From the NCBI GenBank assembly GCA_025936015.1, contig JAICUE010000064.1, positions 1-10,032 of the forward strand: 10,032 bases of DNA. The letters are read 5' to 3'. The first letter of the stretch is position 1. Each line of letters starts with the position of its first letter. Below, piece after piece: positions 7,394 through 10,032 of this stretch. Made by a program: the position numbers and the translations under genes. Source of the stretch: Gemmatimonadaceae bacterium (lineage in GTDB: Bacteria; Gemmatimonadota; Gemmatimonadetes; Gemmatimonadales; Gemmatimonadaceae). The notes below the pieces were generated by a model that saw nothing but the letters and a program-made list of their open reading frames with translations, had not been told where the DNA came from and did not search any database.

Positions 7394-7708
7394 ATGTTCA
7401 CACTCCGCGTCGTCAGGCACGGCAACCAGGAACAGCTTCTCGCCGCATGCCAGAGCGAAGTACTTCCCGTCCGCGGTGAAGTCCTGCAGCTCGATACCAG
7501 CGACAGCGCCGGCGAGCCCGCAGGACCCAGCACGCTGTGGCGGGTGATCGCGGTGACCCTCCACGTGCCCGGGATTCGCTCGCAAGCTCCCGCTGACGGC
7601 TCGCCACTCTGCGTGAAGCAGGTCGAGGTTACCGTGCTCCCCGATTCCGAGCTCCCCGCCCTCGTCGCGCACCGCGAACGCGCCGCGCTATCGGAGTCGA
7701 TTCTCTAG
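7394..7708 (+). CDS. small hypothetical protein (104 aa)
   Basis: The frame is open from further upstream (ATG at 7292), but that start would overlap the preceding gene and add a basic, low-quality stretch. The ATG at 7394 gives a more protein-like 104-residue chain (MFTLRVVRHG...) with alternating hydrophobic strands: EVLPVRGEVLQL, TLWRVIAVTLHV and KQVEVTVLPD. It may be a small beta-rich protein. It has no signal peptide, membrane segment or motif that I know; Cys residues occur at about 18 and 76. No clear Shine-Dalgarno is present. It lies 67 bp after the secreted-protein gene and could share its transcript. It ends 19 bp from the convergent MOSC gene. A minus-strand frame covers the same bases but reads as a low-complexity shadow. 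Existence is likely, not certain. Confidence 0.6.
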   Translation: MFTLRVVRHGNQEQLLAACQSEVLPVRGEVLQLDTSDSAGEPAGPSTLWRVIAVTLHVPGIRSQAPADGSPLCVKQVEVTVLPDSELPALVAHRERAALSESIL

Positions 7709-7727
7709 GCTTCGAGACGGAGCAGCA

Positions 7728-8180
7728 TCACACCGGACTCTCCGCCTCGAACTCCGCGGCATCGCCGACGCGAATCTCGCCGTCGTCGAGCACTTCAGCG
7801 AAGGCGCCGCCGCCCCAATTCGGGCGCATCGCGCGCTGCAGGCCGGGCAGTGCCTCGTCCATCCGCTCGCAGGGCTTCGTCTCGCCGTAGATTCGCACTC
7901 GGCAGCTACCGATCCGCAACACTCGTCCGCGCATTCCCGCGAGCGGAACGCCGCTCAGCACCAGGTTCGCCCGCCGCGCCGACGATGGCAGCTTCGCGCC
8001 CAGCTCCGTCATCAGCGCATCCCACCGTTCGCGCTCGATGATCGTGACCTGACGCTTTCCTCCCTGGTTCGCGTTCCCGCGAATTCCGCGGCCGGCGACG
8101 AGCTGCGCAACACTCGCCGCGTCCATCGGGCCGCGCTTCATGCGCTTGATCCAGATCGACTCGAGCCGCCCGGCGTTCAC
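7728..8180 (-). CDS. MOSC domain-containing protein
   Basis: This 150-residue protein is a stand-alone MOSC domain (the molybdenum cofactor sulfurase C-terminal type). Related proteins such as YiiM and the mARC enzymes bind molybdenum cofactor and act in sulfur transfer or reduction of N-hydroxylated compounds. Visible family features are the opening strand GRLESIWIKR, the RGIRGNAN...GKRQVTIIE segment, ARRANLVLSGV (69-79), RGRVLRIGSCRVRIYG (84-99), then KPCERMDEALPGL with Cys104 in the expected ligand position, and the closing GEIRVGD. The frame extends upstream to 8396, but those codons overlap the acetyltransferase gene and read as shadow. I chose GTG at 8180-8178 because it shares GTGA with the stop of the acetyltransferase gene and places GRLESIW at the N-terminus, where the domain begins. 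It is the last gene of the minus-strand unit. Substrate unknown. Confidence 0.85.
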   Translation of the reverse strand: MNAGRLESIWIKRMKRGPMDAASVAQLVAGRGIRGNANQGGKRQVTIIERERWDALMTELGAKLPSSARRANLVLSGVPLAGMRGRVLRIGSCRVRIYGETKPCERMDEALPGLQRAMRPNWGGGAFAEVLDDGEIRVGDAAEFEAESPV

Positions 8181-8743
8181 GGCGCGACCGCTCGCGCCAT
8201 CACGCGGTCGCGCTGCAGGTCGCTGCCCAGCGCGAAGGGCTGACTGCCGATGTCCTGGAATCCACGCTTCGTGTAGAAGCGAATCCCGCGCGCGTTCCGC
8301 TCCCAGACGCCGAGCCAGAGCGTCAGCGCGCCGCGCTGCGCCGCTTCCGCGATCGCTGCATCCATCAACCGATGCGCGATCCCGCGTCCATGCCACGGCG
8401 CGTCGACGTAGAAGCGTGCGATCTCGACCGACGGCCCTGGTTGCCCCGGCGCCGGGTCGGTGATATGCGCGGGCAGCGGCGCGCCTCGCACATACGCGTA
8501 GCCCACCGCGTTCCCTTCGACATCGGCGACGAGGAACACGGCCTCGGCGAGCGACAGCTCGGCACGCTGCTGCGCGACGCCGTACGCGTGCGCGACGTAC
8601 GCGTCCATGTCCGCCGCGCTGTTCTCGGCGGCGAAGGTCTCGCGAAAGGTGCGCTCGCCTAACGTTGCGAGCAGCTCGGCGTCACCAGTCGTCGCGCGGC
8701 GAATCGTGCACTCCGTCGCTGGCCGGCCGGTCGCGCCGGTCAT
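8177..8743 (-). CDS. GNAT family N-acetyltransferase
   Basis: This 188-residue cytosolic protein would transfer an acetyl group from acetyl-CoA to an unknown amine. It opens with the GNAT strand-helix pattern (TIRRATTGDAELLATLGERTF, about 13-33). Motif A, FYVDAPWHGRGIAHRLMDAA (111-130), carries the HGRGIA pyrophosphate-binding loop after the beta4 strand. Motif B, NARGIRFYTKRGF (150-162), is followed by a short strand. Length is normal for a single-domain GNAT. GAGG (8752-8749) lies five bases before the ATG and supports this start; a second nearby ATG (8747) is out of frame. The ATG overlaps the stop of the DUF983 gene (ATGA), and its own stop overlaps the MOSC start (GTGA), so translation of the three is probably coupled. 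The substrate cannot be read from sequence; protein alanine acetylation or small-molecule resistance are both possible. Confidence 0.9.
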   Translation of the reverse strand: MTGATGRPATECTIRRATTGDAELLATLGERTFRETFAAENSAADMDAYVAHAYGVAQQRAELSLAEAVFLVADVEGNAVGYAYVRGAPLPAHITDPAPGQPGPSVEIARFYVDAPWHGRGIAHRLMDAAIAEAAQRGALTLWLGVWERNARGIRFYTKRGFQDIGSQPFALGSDLQRDRVMARAVAP

Positions 8744-9207
8744 GCATGCCTCGTCGGCGACACTGCGCGAGTGTCTTCCCTGCCTAACGCGAGCTCTTCA
8801 TGCGTCACCGGCCGCAACATGATGTCGAACCCGAGCCACAACACCTTCGTCCATGGGTAGCAGGCGATCGCCGCGACCAGGGCGAAGACGATCCCACCCC
8901 ACATCAGCAGTGTCCAGGGCACGTCCGGCGCAGTCGCGATCCCGATGACGACCATGATCGCCGCGAGGATCAGCTCCACGGCGACGAGATTCACCAGGTA
9001 CGCGCCAAGGAAATAATCGCTCTCGCCACGATCGAGCACGAGCCCGCACGTGGGGCAGCGATGCGCCAGCGCGAACCAGCCGTCGAGGATGCGATCGCCC
9101 CCGCAATTCGGGCATCGCAGGCGCGCTGCGCGCGACATGATTCGCCAGGCCCGCGCCGTCGAAAGCTCCGCCGCCTCATCCTGCGGCAGCCGTCGTGGAT
9201 TGCTCAT
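8740..9207 (-). CDS. DUF983 zinc-ribbon membrane protein
   Basis: This 155-residue protein has the DUF983 layout. A zinc ribbon lies near residues 32-55 with two cysteine knuckles, CPNC (32-35) and CPTC (51-54). The GESDYFLGAYLVN segment follows, then two hydrophobic helices at about 70-90 (LVAVELILAAIMVVIGI) and 97-117 (WTLLMWGGIVFALVAAIACY). The tail (WLGFDIMLRP) resembles the family's end. It would be an inner membrane protein with the ribbon in the cytoplasm; the family's function is not established. The start at 9207 lacks a clear Shine-Dalgarno but lies only 9 bp after the FUSC stop, so ribosomes may reinitiate. A later ATG at residue 24 would also keep the ribbon. The last codons contain a CGTTAGGC copy. 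Confidence 0.88.
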   Translation of the reverse strand: MSNPRRLPQDEAAELSTARAWRIMSRAARLRCPNCGGDRILDGWFALAHRCPTCGLVLDRGESDYFLGAYLVNLVAVELILAAIMVVIGIATAPDVPWTLLMWGGIVFALVAAIACYPWTKVLWLGFDIMLRPVTHEELALGREDTRAVSPTRHA

Positions 9208-9216
9208 CGCCGAACG

Positions 9217-10032
9217 TTATCGCGGCACAGCGTGCGACACCACGGCTCCGGGCGGAGACGCTGGCGGCGCCGTCGTGGCCGACATCTCGGCGACCGCGTC
9301 GTGCAGCGACTTCACCTGCCGCGACAACCGCTCCACGCGGCCCGAGAGTGAAGCGGGCAACCCCGCGGGGACGACGGCGATTTCGCCAGGACGCGGGAAG
9401 CGCGCTGGCGGGCGACCGGTGCTGATCGCCTCGACAAGGTCGTCGAGCACAACCGACACGGCTTCAGCGAACGGTTCGAGCAAATTGCCAGCGACGCGGT
9501 CCGCGTCCTCCGCCCCGACCGCCAGCGCGCCGACGGAGACCGCGAAGCGGCGCGTGTACGTCATCAGTGTCATCACCGGCTTCAATGCGATCGCCGGCCC
9601 GCGGTGCTCGCCAAGCAGTCGCTGGAACGACTCCTCGAGGTTTGCCGCGGCCGCGGCGACGTCGCGTCGCGCGCCGCCGATGTTCCGTGCGGCGTCGGAA
9701 TCTCCGCCGGCCATCCGGACCGCGAGTCGGAAATACTTCTCGTTCGCGCGCAAGGCATAGGCGGCCAGTGTCGGAACGTCGCGCCATTCCGACGTCGGCC
9801 AGAGCACCCACGCGCCGACCAGCGCCATGCCGCCGCCGATGAGCGTGTTCATCACCCGCAATCCAGCGAGGTGCCAGTCGCCGGCTCCCGCTTCCGCGAG
9901 CAACACGAATGCCGGAGTGAGGAAGATGGAATACGCCGCATAGTTGAGCGGCAGCAGCGCCACACACGTCCCGACGAAGACGAAGATCAGTACGAGCATC
10001 GCGTGCGAGTCGTGGAACGCTGCCGCCAGCCC
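9217..10032 (-). CDS. FUSC family membrane protein, N-terminus beyond window
   Basis: The frame is open to the right edge, with 11 codons before the first ATG (9999) that continue a sensible protein, so the gene starts outside the window. About 271 residues are visible. The first 80 contain membrane helices of the FUSC (fusaric acid resistance, YccS/YhfK, aromatic acid exporter) type: LVLIFVFVGTCVALL, IFLTPAFVLLAEA, then LAGLRVMNTLIGGGMALVGAWVLWP ending in a Trp-Pro turn. This matches the second half of a FUSC membrane block. The remaining 190 residues are a soluble, mainly helical tail (ANEKYFRLAV, ANLEESFQRLL, RVERLSRQVKSLHDAV, the last likely coiled coil). Family members are inner membrane proteins, some linked to efflux of aromatic acids; no substrate can be inferred. 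It is the most upstream visible gene of the minus-strand unit. Confidence 0.85.
   Translation of the reverse strand, partial: GLAAAFHDSHAMLVLIFVFVGTCVALLPLNYAAYSIFLTPAFVLLAEAGAGDWHLAGLRVMNTLIGGGMALVGAWVLWPTSEWRDVPTLAAYALRANEKYFRLAVRMAGGDSDAARNIGGARRDVAAAAANLEESFQRLLGEHRGPAIALKPVMTLMTYTRRFAVSVGALAVGAEDADRVAGNLLEPFAEAVSVVLDDLVEAISTGRPPARFPRPGEIAVVPAGLPASLSGRVERLSRQVKSLHDAVAEMSATTAPPASPPGAVVSHAVPR

Larger units (their letters stand above)
36..8789. repeat. dispersed octamer CGTTAGGC / GCCTAACG, ten copies
   Basis: The plus-strand copies (CGTTAGGC) are at 36-43, 2790-2797, 3122-3129, 3848-3855 and 6596-6603. The minus-strand copies (seen as GCCTAACG) are at 169-176, 4348-4355, 4846-4853, 8657-8664 and 8782-8789. 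All ten lie inside predicted genes. Nine are read in the same frame, as xCG/xCC TTA GGC (X-Leu-Gly); the copy at 169 is read backwards as CCT AAC (Pro-Asn). Flanking bases are not conserved beyond the eight. It is a scattered word rather than a classical repeat; the function is unknown. Confidence 0.8.

Noticed and set aside
8181..8396. Longer MOSC gene starting at 8396
   Set aside because: The added 72 codons lie entirely within the acetyltransferase gene and do not resemble MOSC sequence; the GTG at 8180 with its GTGA overlap is the better start.
36..8789. Treating CGTTAGGC as a Chi or KOPS site
   Set aside because: Both of those are strand-biased; here five copies lie on each strand and orientation follows the genes.
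1..10032. CRISPR array, insertion sequence, tRNA or prophage
   Set aside because: I saw no regular spaced repeats, transposase or integrase sequence, cloverleaf with CCA end, or phage genes.

Overview
The window is GC-rich chromosomal DNA from a Gram-negative-type bacterium. It encodes a FadL-type outer membrane barrel and a lipobox lipoprotein, so the cell has an outer membrane. High G+C at third codon positions, the FadL/SGNH-lipoprotein pair, a secreted cysteine-paired protein of a type I associate with Gemmatimonadota, and many copies of the word CGTTAGGC together suggest Gemmatimonadota or a close relative. This is inference from recalled protein style; no 16S or search result supports it here. 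I see no mobile elements, CRISPR, tRNA or rRNA, so this is ordinary chromosomal sequence.

Layout. (1) 1-1339, plus strand: the 3' part of a TPR protein with a proline-rich linker, one membrane helix and a low-complexity tail; its start lies before the window. (2) 1340-1552: a 213-bp gap with three GC-rich hairpins and a possible promoter. (3) 1553-4254, plus: a two-gene unit, a FadL/OmpP1 outer membrane transporter and an SGNH/GDSL lipoprotein, ending in a 16-bp-stem terminator beside a short heptamer repeat. (4) 4345-5463, minus: a Cys/Met-metabolism PLP enzyme, convergent with the lipid unit. (5) 5464-5589: a divergent gap, then 5590-7326, plus: a secreted protein of unknown function with three cysteine pairs and a GWxTD-like second half, followed by a small hypothetical gene (7394-7708). 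(6) 10032-7728, minus: a compact run of FUSC-family membrane protein (partial), DUF983 zinc-ribbon membrane protein, GNAT acetyltransferase and MOSC protein, joined by a 9-bp gap and two 4-base stop/start overlaps.

How the genes may work together. The FadL barrel and SGNH lipoprotein make a plausible scavenging pair: the lipoprotein would hydrolyse an ester at the cell surface or in the periplasm, and the barrel would import the hydrophobic product. The four minus-strand genes at the right end are probably co-transcribed, but their functions do not form an obvious pathway. The most unusual signal is not a gene. The octamer CGTTAGGC occurs ten times (about 0.4 expected by a hand estimate), and every in-frame TTA leucine codon I found in the predicted genes lies inside a copy of it.
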